Positions 16,038 to 25,739 of a stretch of DNA of 64,000 bases are shown one piece after another. The notes beneath the pieces are model-generated. The model did no database searches. It was given only the letters and a program-made list of their open reading frames with translations, and was not told the DNA's origin. The translations under genes and the position numbers were made by a program. Positions within the stretch are counted from its first letter, which is position 1; every line of letters starts with the position of its first letter. The DNA is taken from positions 5,263 to 69,262 of the forward strand of contig URWA01000016.1 in NCBI GenBank assembly GCA_900551445.1, given 5' to 3'. Origin of the DNA: an uncultured Bacteroides sp. (GTDB taxonomy: Bacteria; Bacteroidota; Bacteroidia; Bacteroidales; Bacteroidaceae).

Positions 16038-17495
16038 ATGAACGAAATTCTTTCTTTGGCTCCGCAGAATGTGTGGAAGCATTTCTATTCGTTGACTCAA
16101 ATTCCCCGTCCGTCGGGACATTTGGAAAAAATTCAGGCCTTCTTGCTGGATTTCGGTAAGCAGGTGGGTGTGGAATCATTTCAGGATGAAGCCGGAAACA
16201 TCATCTATCGCAAACCGGCTGCTCCGGGCATGGAAGACCGGAAGGCGGTTATCTTGCAAGCTCACATGGACATGGTTCCTCAGAAAGACAAACATTCGCA
16301 GCATGATTTTGAGAAAGACCCAATTCCGGTTTATGTGGACGGAGAATGGGTGAAGGCCAAAGGGACAACCTTGGGTTCAGACAACGGCATGGGCGTGGCA
16401 GCCATCATGGCGGTCATGGAAGACAAGTCGTTGAAACACGGCCCGCTGATGGCCTTAATTACGGCCGATGAGGAAACGGGCATGTATGGTGCTTTCGGCT
16501 TGAAGCAGGGCACTGTGGAAGGAGATATCCTTTTGAACCTCGATTCGGAAGAAGAAGGTGAACTTTATATAGGTTGCGCAGGTGGAGAAGACCTGACGGC
16601 TACATTGGAATACAAGGAAGTGGAAACCGATCCGGAAGACGTGGCGCTGAAAGTGACCTTGAAAGGATTGCGGGGTGGTCACTCCGGTATTCAGATTGGC
16701 TGGGGACATGCCAATGCCAACAAGCTGATGGCACGTTTCATGAACCAGGTGATTGCCTACGATGAGGCTTGTCTGGTATCTTGGGAAGGTGGAAACATGC
16801 GCAATGCCATTCCGCGTGACTGTGAGGTAGTGATTACCGTACCGGCTTCGGAAGTGGATGATGTACTGGCATTCGTGGGTGAATGTGAGCAGGTATGGCG
16901 CGATGAGTTTGCCACCATCGAAGACAGCCTGAGCTTTACGGCAGAACGTATCGACTTGCCGAAGATGATGGTGCCCGATGAAATCCGTGATAATCTGGTG
17001 GATGCCATTTATGCATGCCCGGATGGAGTGGAACGTTTTATTCCGACGATTCCGGATACGGTAGAGACTTCTTCCAACCTGGCTATTGTGGAAATCGGTA
17101 AGGGAAAAGCTACTATCAAGGTGCTGACACGCAGCTCTCGTGAATCTATGAAGGATTACCGCAATACGGCCATTGAAAGTTGCTTCTCTATGGCAGGAAT
17201 GCACGTAGAACGCTCTGGCAGCTATTCTGGCTGGGAACCGGATGTGAATTCTCCGATTTTGCATGCCATGAAAGAATCCTACAAGGCGCAGTTTGGAGAA
17301 GCACCGGAAGTGAAGGTGATTCATGCCGGACTGGAATGTGGCATTATCGGGGCGGTGGTTCCAGGATTGGATATGATTTCATTCGGTCCGACGTTGCAGT
17401 GTCCGCATACTCCGGAAGAACGTTGCAACGTGCCTTCAGTGAAGAAATTCTATGATTTCTTGATTGCTACATTGGAGAATACGCCAAAGAAATAA
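16038..17495 (+). CDS. pepD: Cytosolic aminoacyl-histidine dipeptidase (PepD, M20)
   Basis: A 485-residue zinc dipeptidase of the M20 family that hydrolyses Xaa-His and other dipeptides. Zinc and catalytic motifs: 'LQAHMDMVPQK' (His and Asp ligands), 'GTTLGSDNGMGVAAIMA' (bridging Asp), 'TADEETGMYGAFGL' (catalytic Glu and ligand Glu), 'NLDSEEEGELYIGCAGG', and the C-terminal 'SFGPTLQCPHTPEERC' ligand His. The dimerisation insert contains 'LRGGHSGIQIGWGHANA'. Length equals that of PepD. There is no signal peptide. It lies 30 bp after the flippase-like gene and is followed by a terminator. Confidence 0.93.
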   Translation: MNEILSLAPQNVWKHFYSLTQIPRPSGHLEKIQAFLLDFGKQVGVESFQDEAGNIIYRKPAAPGMEDRKAVILQAHMDMVPQKDKHSQHDFEKDPIPVYVDGEWVKAKGTTLGSDNGMGVAAIMAVMEDKSLKHGPLMALITADEETGMYGAFGLKQGTVEGDILLNLDSEEEGELYIGCAGGEDLTATLEYKEVETDPEDVALKVTLKGLRGGHSGIQIGWGHANANKLMARFMNQVIAYDEACLVSWEGGNMRNAIPRDCEVVITVPASEVDDVLAFVGECEQVWRDEFATIEDSLSFTAERIDLPKMMVPDEIRDNLVDAIYACPDGVERFIPTIPDTVETSSNLAIVEIGKGKATIKVLTRSSRESMKDYRNTAIESCFSMAGMHVERSGSYSGWEPDVNSPILHAMKESYKAQFGEAPEVKVIHAGLECGIIGAVVPGLDMISFGPTLQCPHTPEERCNVPSVKKFYDFLIATLENTPKK

Positions 17496-17519
17496 ACTTT
17501 TAGACCTAAAAACAGTGGT

Positions 17520-17558
17520 AAAGAGAATCGGGTTCGTAGAGAATCTGGTTCTCTTTTT
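17520..17558 (+). terminator. Terminator after pepD
   Basis: AAGAGAATC pairs with GGTTCTCTT (one G-T pair) and is followed by a run of T residues, 25 bp past the pepD stop. Confidence 0.7.
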
Positions 17559-17672
17559 TTATGCCCTCCGGTGGCCTTGTTTGCTTCTTTTAATTAAAAA
17601 CTATGCAGTAATTTAAGAAATCTCCTTTATCTTTATAAGAAACAACCGAAGTGGAATTTTAATTTGAAGGAT

Positions 17673-20600
17673 ATGAACAGACTATTCTTACTATGTGCTA
17701 TCGGATGGCTGACCTTTGTTTTCCCGCTGGCTGGTGTGGCTCAGGGTTACGAACACTTGTGGAAAAATGTGGAAGAGACCCGGAAAAAGGATTTGCCACA
17801 GACGCTGATTTCGCAGGTGAATCAGATTTATGAAAAAGCCATGAAAGAGAAAAATACGCCGCAGTTGCTGAAAGCGTATCTTTCGCGGGTGGAGTGCCAG
17901 GTGGAACTTACGCCGGACAGTCTGCAAAAGGAACTTCAGTACATGAAGGACTGGGCCATGAAGGAGAACGACCCTTTACAGAAAGCTGTACTGATGTTTC
18001 TTTCGGGGTATTATAAATTGGAAGCCGGTCCCGAGGAGATGGACAGCGTGTTGTATTATTTCAATCAGTCGGTAAAAGAAAAGGAGGTCTTGTTGTCGGT
18101 ATCGGCTGTGGATTTTCGTCCGATGACGGAGATTGGGAAATGGAGCCAACGTTATTTCGGTGATAATATGTACGACTTGCTGTTGCGTCAGGCCATTTAT
18201 CAGTTGGAGATGAACGGACGGAGCAGTAAGGAGGTACAATGTGCCGTGTATGAGTATTATGAAAAGTTGCTGGCACAATACAAGGCTGTACACAATCGTG
18301 AAGCCGAGCTGTTGACACGTTTAGATCGGTTGAGTTGCTGGCAAAGCAGGGGATGGCGGTATCCGCAACCGGTGTCGGACACTCAGGCGGTGGATTTGTG
18401 GAAGTCGTGGGCGGAAACCTATGCCGGGTTGGATGCGTGTGCGGCCGTATATATCTGCTGGGCTGATTTCTATCATCAGAAACAGGATTTTGTGTCCGAG
18501 ATGGAGGTGATTGAGGAGGGATTGAAGCGTTATCCCCATTCGGAATTTGCCGCCGACTTGAAAGACAGGCAGCGTATCGTGTGCATGCCTTCGCTATCGG
18601 TGCAGGTAACCCGGCCTTATCCGCAGGCGGAAACGGAACTTCGTATCACCAGCAAGAACCTGAAAGGGGCCACGCTGGAATGGTATAAATTGAATCTGAA
18701 GGCATCTTCTTCCGTGTTTGCCAATAGTGTGGAGCGTGAGGAATTAATCAAGAGATACGGTACGCGGGTGGATAAAGTGCGGCTGGACTTGCCGGAGACT
18801 CCCACCTATAAGGATTCGGTTTCCGTCTTGACTTGTCGGATGCCGGGAGCTGGAATTTATGTGTTGAAGTCCATACCCGATGGTTATAAGGATAAGACTG
18901 GATACGATGTGGTGCATCTGTCTACGCTTCAGGTAGTTTCTTTCCCGATGGAAGGAAAGCAGACCGAATGTCACGTGGTGGACCGGAAAACGGGGTTACC
19001 GGTGGCAGGAGCCGAACTGGTGTTCTATTCAATTCCGGTACCAGGTAATTATACGGTATATAAGACGTATCGTACAGACAAGCAAGGGAAGGTAGTGGTT
19101 CCGGATATGAATACACAGTTGTGGATGCATGCACGGACTGCGAAAGATGATTTTATGGAGGTATCCTATTGGTCCAGAAGAATCTTGTCCACCGTAAGCA
19201 GCACGCAGAAGGCTATCGACCGGATGGATTTGTTTACTGACCGTGCACTCTACCGTAAAGGACAGACGGTGTATGTGTCGGGAGTGGCCTATACGCAGAA
19301 GGGGGATGAGGTACAGGTACGCAAGGAGGCGGCTGTGTGGCTGGCTTTGCGGGATACCCACAATCGGGAAATTGCCCGAAAGGAGTTGACGACCGATGAT
19401 TTTGGCGCATTTTCTGCGGAGTTCCAGTTGCCGACGGAAACATTGGCCGGAACCTTCCGCATTGAATCGGACAAGACTTCTTGTAGTGTTCGGGTGGAAG
19501 AGTACAAACGTCCGACGTTTGAGGTGACTTGGAAGGAGGTGCAGGAAGCCTATACCATGGGAGACTCTCTGACGTTGGAGGGAACGGTGAAGAAATTCTC
19601 GGGAGCACCGGTACAGGGCGGTAAGGTGCGTTATACTTTGACTCGCTCGAAGGCTTGGTTCTGGCGTATGGATGCGGAAGAGAAGCAGTTGGCGGAAGGA
19701 GAACTGATGACGCAGACAGACGGGACCTTTGCGGTGAAGGTCTGCTTGGAGCGTCCGGATACGGAGGTTTCCTTAGGATGGGACGGATTTTACCGTTACC
19801 AGATAGAAGCGGAGGTGACGGATGTGGCTGGAGAAACCCAGAAAGGGATACTGGTACTTCCGGTGGGTGAACATGCCGTCGGACTGCAGATAAAGGGGCT
19901 GGCTGGAAAAGTGGCCCGTGAGAAGCTGGATAAGATTCAAGTGCAAGCCTTGAATCTGCAACGTCAGCCGGTAGCCTTGGAGGTGGCTTGTCATCTTTAC
20001 CTCTTGGATGAGGCGGGAAAGAAAGGACGGACAGTATGGTCGGATACGGTGAAGTCGGGCCAGCCTTTCTTGCCGGAGGCATGGAAACAGCTGGTTTCCG
20101 GTAAATACATGCTGGAAGTGTCAGCCCGTGACGACCAGGGACGCCCTTGTCGTGCGGAACAGGAATTGGTACTTTTCTCCTTGAATGACAGCGTTCCTCC
20201 GATAAAGACCGTGGAATGGTTCTATCAGGACGGTATGGAACTGCAGGCCGACCAGCCAGTGACTTTGTATGTGGGTAGCAGCGAGAAGAATGTACATCTG
20301 TTTTATCATGTATATAGCGGAAATCGGATGCTGGTGTCCGAGGCTCAGGTATTGAACGAGGAAATCCGTCCGTTCTCTTATACTTGGAAGCCGGAGTATG
20401 GCGATGGAATCACCGTCAGCTTCGGGTTTATGAAGGAGGGTATCTGGTATGCCAAGCAGGTAGCTTTGAAGCGTCCGGTTCCCGAGAAGAAACTGACATT
20501 GAAATGGGAGACTTTCCGTGACCGTCTGCGTCCGGGTACGGAAGAAACTTGGACGATGCGGATTCTGGATGCTTCCGGTAAACCGGCGGATGCCCGTCTG

Positions 20601-23282
20601 TTGGCGACTTTGTATGATGCTTCGCTCGACCGCCTGTGGGAGAATCCGTGGAATTTTTATCTGAGTTTCAGCCGTTACACACCTTCAGTGATGCCGTTCA
20701 TCCAGCGGGTGAACAGTGTGGCGATGGCTTATTCTCCGTTTTATGCCCATTCGTTGTCTTCTGTCTATGTGCCGGACAACTGGCAGTTATACAGTCGCTT
20801 GTGGATTCCTTCCTTGCGACAGTACAGGTACTTTACCCGTAACGGGTTAATGGTTCGAGGTACAGGAATCATGATGAAGGCAGCTGCAGTGGCACCGAAT
20901 GTGATGATGAAAGAGGATGTGGCTTTGGCAGAAGAGGGATTCTCTCAAAATGATGGTGTAGAGAAAGTGGAACTTCAGTCTGCGAAATTTGAATTGAAAG
21001 CAGAGCCGGATTTGGCTTTACGGGAAAATTTCGCAGAAACCGCTTTCTTCTATCCCGATTTGCGGACCGATTCGACTGGTACCGTACGGCTGGTCTTTAC
21101 CGTACCGGATGCGTTGACCCAGTGGAAGTTCCAGGGATTTGCCCATACACGTGACATGGATTACGGACTCATGCAGGCCGAAACCCGTACCGAGAAACCG
21201 TTTATGGTTCAGCCGAACCTGCCTCGCTTCCTTCGGCGGGGGGATGAGGCTTCACTGGCAGCCTCGTTGATGAATTTATCCACCGAGGAGGTGAAAGGAA
21301 AGGCCCGGTTGGAGCTGGTGAACCCAGTGGATGGAAGCGTAGTCTATCAGTCGGCTCAGGACTTCTTCGTAAAGGCTGGAGAAACGGGCAGTGTACGCTT
21401 TGCTTTCCCGGTGAATACGGATTGTGAGGTCTTGATTTGCCGGATGCAGGCAGAGGCGGGTGAGTTCAGTGACGGTGAACAGCACTACCTGCCTGTGCTG
21501 ACCGATAAGCAATGGATGACCGAGACGCAGTCGTTGCAGGTGGAGGCCGGACAGTCCCAGCAGGTGGACCTGAAGGATCGGTTTAACGGGCAGAGCAAGA
21601 CCGCCGAAAACCGCCGGTTGACCATTGAATTGACTTCCAACCCTATCTGGTATGCCGTACAGGCACTTCCGGTGGTAGGCAATCCGCAGCAGGACGATGC
21701 GTTTTCTTGGGCGGCTGCGTATTATGCCCAGGCGCTGGCACAGAAGATTGTGGAACTGAACCCGCAGATTCAGACGGTATTTGATACTTGGCGGAAACTG
21801 GGCGTGAAGAAAGAAACCTTATGGAGTGAGCTGGAACAGAATCAGGATTTGAAGAATCTGTTGCTGGCAGAAACTCCTTGGTTGGCGGAAGCGGCCAGTG
21901 AGCAGGAACAACGGCAGCGGATAGGGCTACTGTTCGACTTGAATACGATGAAGTACCGGATGGAGCAGGCCGTAACGAAACTGAATTCCTTGCAAAAGTC
22001 GGATGGAAGCTGGAGCTGGTTCGGCGGTATGCTGGGAAGCCGGATGGTCACCACGCAGGTGACGGAACTGCTGGCCCGTCTGAAATCCATGCAAGTGATG
22101 AGTGAGGTGCGTGTGTCGGATATGTACCTGAAAGCGTTGAATTACTTGGAGACGACATTCTGCGAAGAGTATCGGCAGCTCAAGGAGAATGAATCGAAGA
22201 AAAACGGAATTCAGTTACCCAGTGAGCTGGCCGTGAGATATTTGTATATTGTTTCGCTGGATAAAGAGGCGGCTGGCCGGGTACAGCAGGCAGCTAAGGA
22301 ATATATGGTGGCAAAACTGGAAAACCGCTCCAGTGAATACTCCATCTATGAGAAGGCCTTGATTGCCCGTATTCTGCAGGCACAGGGAAAGAAACAGCAG
22401 GCGGAAGTCTTGGTACACTCCGTCAAGGAATACACGGTAGCCACTCCGGAAATGGGACGTTATTTTGATACTCCGAAAGCCTGGTATGCGTGGAACGGAT
22501 ACCGGATTCCGACGCAGGTGGCTGCCATGGAGGCCATTCAGCAGGTAGAGAAGGATGAAACGATGCTGAACGAGATGAAGCACTGGCTGCTGAAGCAGAA
22601 GCAGGTGCAGTGCTGGAGCACTCCGTTGGCTACGGCAGACGCCCTCTATGCGTTGTTGTCCGATGGAATCGCCTTGAAAGAAACTGGAAAGATGGAGGCA
22701 AAGGCAACGGGTATCCGGCTGGAGACGCCGGATGACGGACTGGGATACATCCGTCAGACATGGACGGGGCAGGATACCCATGTGAAGAAACTGACAGTAA
22801 GCCATACGGGAAAAGGAGCCGGATGGGGAGCGGTTTATACCCAATACCTGGAAGATATGGACCGGGTTCAGCAGTTTGAAGGCGACGGCTTGAAGGTGTC
22901 ACGTGAGTATATATATAAAGGTAAGGCTTTGGGCCGGAAGTCCCTCTTGCATGTGGGTGACCGGTTGACCGTCCGTCTGACTTTCCGTACCGACCGGGAT
23001 ATGGATTTTGTCAGCCTGAAAGACGAGCGGGCTGCCTGCATGGAACCTGTGCAACAATTATCCGGATATGTGTGGAAAGACGGGCTGGGATATTATCAGG
23101 CTCCGGGAGACGCGGCCACTTCATTCTTTATCGACCACTTGCGGAAAGGCAGTTACGTGATAGAATACGAGGTCTACATAGACCGGGCAGGAACCTATCA
23201 GGCTGGAACGGCTACCCTACAGTCGGTATATGCACCGGAGTTTGGAAGTCATACGGAAGGGCGTACCCTTCAAGTGGAATAA
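17673..23282 (+). CDS. Alpha-2-macroglobulin-like secreted protein
   Basis: A very large (1869-residue) exported protein with a signal peptide ending near 'PLAGVAQ' and no lipobox Cys. The N-terminal 300 residues are helical. Macroglobulin (MG) beta-sandwich domains follow, with 'DRMDLFTDRALYRKGQTVYVSGVAYTQ' (MG2 type), 'RIESDKTSCSVRVEEYKRPTFEVTW' and 'ETAFFYPDLRTDSTGTVRLVFTVPDALTQWKFQGFAHT' (A2M core), then an alpha/alpha-toroid with 'LNSLQKSDGSWSWFGGM'. The thioester CxEQ motif is absent; the matching place reads 'LPVVGNPQQDDAFSWAAAYYA'. It probably acts in the periplasm as an unreactive, thioester-less macroglobulin. The ATG at 17673 is preferred over a TTG at 17664. A weak -7-like TATCTTTA lies at 17629-17636. 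Confidence 0.85.
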   Translation: MNRLFLLCAIGWLTFVFPLAGVAQGYEHLWKNVEETRKKDLPQTLISQVNQIYEKAMKEKNTPQLLKAYLSRVECQVELTPDSLQKELQYMKDWAMKENDPLQKAVLMFLSGYYKLEAGPEEMDSVLYYFNQSVKEKEVLLSVSAVDFRPMTEIGKWSQRYFGDNMYDLLLRQAIYQLEMNGRSSKEVQCAVYEYYEKLLAQYKAVHNREAELLTRLDRLSCWQSRGWRYPQPVSDTQAVDLWKSWAETYAGLDACAAVYICWADFYHQKQDFVSEMEVIEEGLKRYPHSEFAADLKDRQRIVCMPSLSVQVTRPYPQAETELRITSKNLKGATLEWYKLNLKASSSVFANSVEREELIKRYGTRVDKVRLDLPETPTYKDSVSVLTCRMPGAGIYVLKSIPDGYKDKTGYDVVHLSTLQVVSFPMEGKQTECHVVDRKTGLPVAGAELVFYSIPVPGNYTVYKTYRTDKQGKVVVPDMNTQLWMHARTAKDDFMEVSYWSRRILSTVSSTQKAIDRMDLFTDRALYRKGQTVYVSGVAYTQKGDEVQVRKEAAVWLALRDTHNREIARKELTTDDFGAFSAEFQLPTETLAGTFRIESDKTSCSVRVEEYKRPTFEVTWKEVQEAYTMGDSLTLEGTVKKFSGAPVQGGKVRYTLTRSKAWFWRMDAEEKQLAEGELMTQTDGTFAVKVCLERPDTEVSLGWDGFYRYQIEAEVTDVAGETQKGILVLPVGEHAVGLQIKGLAGKVAREKLDKIQVQALNLQRQPVALEVACHLYLLDEAGKKGRTVWSDTVKSGQPFLPEAWKQLVSGKYMLEVSARDDQGRPCRAEQELVLFSLNDSVPPIKTVEWFYQDGMELQADQPVTLYVGSSEKNVHLFYHVYSGNRMLVSEAQVLNEEIRPFSYTWKPEYGDGITVSFGFMKEGIWYAKQVALKRPVPEKKLTLKWETFRDRLRPGTEETWTMRILDASGKPADARLLATLYDASLDRLWENPWNFYLSFSRYTPSVMPFIQRVNSVAMAYSPFYAHSLSSVYVPDNWQLYSRLWIPSLRQYRYFTRNGLMVRGTGIMMKAAAVAPNVMMKEDVALAEEGFSQNDGVEKVELQSAKFELKAEPDLALRENFAETAFFYPDLRTDSTGTVRLVFTVPDALTQWKFQGFAHTRDMDYGLMQAETRTEKPFMVQPNLPRFLRRGDEASLAASLMNLSTEEVKGKARLELVNPVDGSVVYQSAQDFFVKAGETGSVRFAFPVNTDCEVLICRMQAEAGEFSDGEQHYLPVLTDKQWMTETQSLQVEAGQSQQVDLKDRFNGQSKTAENRRLTIELTSNPIWYAVQALPVVGNPQQDDAFSWAAAYYAQALAQKIVELNPQIQTVFDTWRKLGVKKETLWSELEQNQDLKNLLLAETPWLAEAASEQEQRQRIGLLFDLNTMKYRMEQAVTKLNSLQKSDGSWSWFGGMLGSRMVTTQVTELLARLKSMQVMSEVRVSDMYLKALNYLETTFCEEYRQLKENESKKNGIQLPSELAVRYLYIVSLDKEAAGRVQQAAKEYMVAKLENRSSEYSIYEKALIARILQAQGKKQQAEVLVHSVKEYTVATPEMGRYFDTPKAWYAWNGYRIPTQVAAMEAIQQVEKDETMLNEMKHWLLKQKQVQCWSTPLATADALYALLSDGIALKETGKMEAKATGIRLETPDDGLGYIRQTWTGQDTHVKKLTVSHTGKGAGWGAVYTQYLEDMDRVQQFEGDGLKVSREYIYKGKALGRKSLLHVGDRLTVRLTFRTDRDMDFVSLKDERAACMEPVQQLSGYVWKDGLGYYQAPGDAATSFFIDHLRKGSYVIEYEVYIDRAGTYQAGTATLQSVYAPEFGSHTEGRTLQVE

Positions 23283-23284
23283 GT

Positions 23285-23318
23285 AAATCCGGGTAGGGAA
23301 GTCCTGCCCGGATTTTTT
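23285..23318 (+). terminator. Terminator after the macroglobulin gene
   Basis: Stem AATCCGGGTAGG / CCTGCCCGGATT (one G-T pair) with a short loop and a T-run, immediately after the stop codon. Confidence 0.85.
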
Positions 23319-23356
23319 ATGCAGAAGGCAGGACGGAATAAATTTTCAGGCTTGAT

Positions 23357-23387
23357 TTTGCTTGTTTCCGTTTTCTCTTTATCTTTG
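23357..23387 (+). promoter_or_regulatory. Promoter of the DUF1573-meaB operon
   Basis: -33 TTTG at 23357-23360, 19-bp spacer, -7 TATCTTTG at 23380-23387. Both elements fit the Bacteroidales consensus. Initiation near 23394 excludes the in-frame ATG at 23362 and supports the start at 23416. Confidence 0.75.
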
Positions 23388-23415
23388 TTTCCGTAATTTA
23401 GAAAGAATAAAATCA

Positions 23416-24501
23416 ATGAAACGTATATATACTTTTTTCCTGTTGTGTATGGCTGCCTGTTTTTCTTTGTTTGCACAGCCCAAAATCACTTTTGACATGC
23501 AGACAAAGGATTTGGGATATGTCTTATGGAGAAATCCGGCCACTGTTGTTTATTCGTTTACCAATACGGGCGACAAACCGCTGGTCATTTCCAATGTAAC
23601 GACTTCCTGCGGTTGCGCCAAGGCGAAATGGACGGAGGAACCGGTGCCGGCTGGAGGAAAGGGAGAGATTACGGTGGTGTTTGATGCGGAAGCCATCGGG
23701 CATTTCTACAAAGATGTGGGCGTGTACTGCAATGCTTCGCCTATGCCGATTTATCTGGATTTCAACGGTGAGGTGACAGCCGACGCCAAGAACTTCTCCT
23801 TTACGCATCCTTATGCCGTGGGAGCCATTCGTTTGAATCTGGATGAACTGGATTTTAAATCGGTGAACAAGGGTGACCATCCGGTGATTGAGCTGCTGGT
23901 TGCCAATACTTCCAATAAAGCTTATTCTCCTGTACTGATGCATCTGCCTCCTTACTTGGAAGCTACGGCTGAGCCGGAGAAGCTGGGACGTGGAAAGACG
24001 GGAAAAATCCGGGTGACACTGGACTCTGAGAAACTCCCGAAACTGGGTATTACACGTGCTTCCGTGTATTTGTCTCGTTTCCCGGGTGACAAGGTGGGAA
24101 GTGAAAATGAAATCCCGGTATCCGTAGCATTGTTACCCGATTTCTCCAAATTGACAGAACAGCAGAAGAATAATCCGCCTCAGATTACCTTGTCGGCCAA
24201 GGAACTGGAATTTGTAGACCTGAAACCCAAACAGAAAAAGTCGCAGACCATTGTCATTTCGAACACGGGTAAATCTGATTTGAATATTCAGGATATGCAG
24301 GTGTTCAGTATGGCTTTGGCCGTGAAACTGAACAAAAGGGTGCTGAAACCGGGAGAATCTACCAAAATGAAGATTACCGTGTTGGCGCAGAACCTTCATC
24401 GTGTGAAAGGTTCGCCACGTGTCTTGATGATTACCAATGACCCTAACCAACCGATGATTACCATCCGTGTGAAAACCCGGCTGAAATCGTCCGATAAATA
24501 A
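23416..24501 (+). CDS. DUF1573 domain-containing exported protein
   Basis: A 361-residue exported protein. The signal peptide 'MKRIYTFFLLCMAACFSLFAQ' is cleaved after the Ala-Gln region. Residues about 22-125 match DUF1573 ('ITFDMQTKDLGYV', 'FTNTGDKPLVISNVTTSCGCAKAKW', 'GKGEITVVFDAE'), with the characteristic SCGC Cys pair. Two further Ig-like sandwiches follow; the one at about 255-355 repeats the pattern 'ISNTGKSDLNIQDMQVFS'. DUF1573 proteins are common in Bacteroidetes, have an ASPM/SPD-2/Hydin-like fold and are of unknown function. The start at 23416 is chosen because the promoter lies over an upstream ATG. meaB follows after 7 bp. Confidence 0.85.
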   Translation: MKRIYTFFLLCMAACFSLFAQPKITFDMQTKDLGYVLWRNPATVVYSFTNTGDKPLVISNVTTSCGCAKAKWTEEPVPAGGKGEITVVFDAEAIGHFYKDVGVYCNASPMPIYLDFNGEVTADAKNFSFTHPYAVGAIRLNLDELDFKSVNKGDHPVIELLVANTSNKAYSPVLMHLPPYLEATAEPEKLGRGKTGKIRVTLDSEKLPKLGITRASVYLSRFPGDKVGSENEIPVSVALLPDFSKLTEQQKNNPPQITLSAKELEFVDLKPKQKKSQTIVISNTGKSDLNIQDMQVFSMALAVKLNKRVLKPGESTKMKITVLAQNLHRVKGSPRVLMITNDPNQPMITIRVKTRLKSSDK

Positions 24502-24508
24502 ATGAAGT

Positions 24509-25609
24509 ATGGAACACCCCGAGAACAACGAAGCTTATAAGGGGTTAACTGTCAATCAAGGAGTGGAACAGCCCTCCATTGTTAATCCTTATCTGAAACT
24601 GAGAAAGAAACCCAAACGTCGTCAGTACACGGCAGCTGAGTATGTGGAAGGCATTGTAAAAGGCGATGTGACCATGCTGAGCCAGGCAGTGACGCTGGTG
24701 GAGAGTGTGAAACCGGAACACCAGGTGCTGGCGCAGGAGGTGATTGAAAAATGTCTGCCTTATTCCGGCAATTCCATCCGCATCGGCATCAGTGGGGTGC
24801 CGGGAGCCGGAAAGAGTACGTCAATCGATGTATTCGGCTTGCATGTATTGGAAGAAAAGGGGGGAAAACTGGCCGTATTGGCTATCGACCCTAGTAGTGA
24901 GCGTTCCAAAGGAAGTATTCTGGGCGATAAGACCCGTATGGAGAAACTGTCTGTACATCCCAAATCCTTTATCCGTCCAAGTCCTTCAGCCGGTTCGCTG
25001 GGAGGAGTAGCCCGCAAAACCCGTGAGACCATCATTCTGTGCGAGGCCGCCGGTTTCGACAAAATCTTTGTGGAAACAGTCGGAGTCGGGCAGAGTGAAA
25101 CGGCCGTCCATTCCATGGTCGATTTTTTCCTACTGATTCAATTGGCCGGTACAGGCGATGAACTGCAAGGCATCAAACGAGGAATTATGGAAATGGCTGA
25201 TGGCATTGTCATCAATAAGGCCGATGGGAACAACATCGAGAAAGCCAAATTGGCTGCTACCCATTTTCGGAACGCCCTTCATCTGTTTCCTGCTCCCGAG
25301 TCGGGCTGGACGCCTCAGGTGCTGACTTATTCCGGTTTTTACAATATCGGCATCAAGGAAATCTGGGACATGATTTATGCCTACATTGATTTTGTCCGCA
25401 AAAACGGATATTTTGAACGTCGCAGAAATGAACAGGCCAAATACTGGATGTATGAAACCATTAACGAGCATCTGCGTGACAGCTTTTATCAGAATCCGCA
25501 GATAGCCTCTTTGTTGCCTTTGCAGGAGCAGGAAGTGTTGGAAGGAAAAGCCACTTCTTTCGCTGCGGCACGGAAACTGCTCGATATGTATTTCTCGGGT
25601 TTGAAATGA
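24509..25609 (+). CDS. meaB: Methylmalonyl-CoA mutase-associated GTPase MeaB
   Basis: A 366-residue cytoplasmic G3E-type P-loop GTPase that guards B12-dependent methylmalonyl-CoA mutase and gates cofactor delivery. Walker A 'GVPGAGKST' (96-104), 'LAVLAIDPSSERSKGSILGDKTRM' (about 123-145; switch and Mg2+ residues), 'VETVGVGQSE' (Walker B/switch II) and the base-recognition 'NKADG' are all present. Length fits the family (about 330-370 residues). The mutase genes themselves are not in this window, so in this genome the chaperone is not next to its client here. It follows the DUF1573 gene by 7 bp. Confidence 0.92.
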   Translation: MEHPENNEAYKGLTVNQGVEQPSIVNPYLKLRKKPKRRQYTAAEYVEGIVKGDVTMLSQAVTLVESVKPEHQVLAQEVIEKCLPYSGNSIRIGISGVPGAGKSTSIDVFGLHVLEEKGGKLAVLAIDPSSERSKGSILGDKTRMEKLSVHPKSFIRPSPSAGSLGGVARKTRETIILCEAAGFDKIFVETVGVGQSETAVHSMVDFFLLIQLAGTGDELQGIKRGIMEMADGIVINKADGNNIEKAKLAATHFRNALHLFPAPESGWTPQVLTYSGFYNIGIKEIWDMIYAYIDFVRKNGYFERRRNEQAKYWMYETINEHLRDSFYQNPQIASLLPLQEQEVLEGKATSFAAARKLLDMYFSGLK

Positions 25610-25710
25610 ATATGTTGCATAAATATGTAGTTTCTTTTACATTCTTTGTGGACTGAATAAAAATAAAGAAGAAAAGCCGGAGATATCATCCTGCAAAATG
25701 AATTAATATG

Positions 25711-25718
25711 TAACTTTG
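25711..25718 (+). promoter_or_regulatory. -7 box of the potABCD operon
   Basis: TAACTTTG matches TAnnTTTG, 22 bp before the potA ATG, with initiation near 25725 and a short leader. No clear -33 element. Confidence 0.6.
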
Positions 25719-25739
25719 CGGACCAATTTTTAAGAAATC

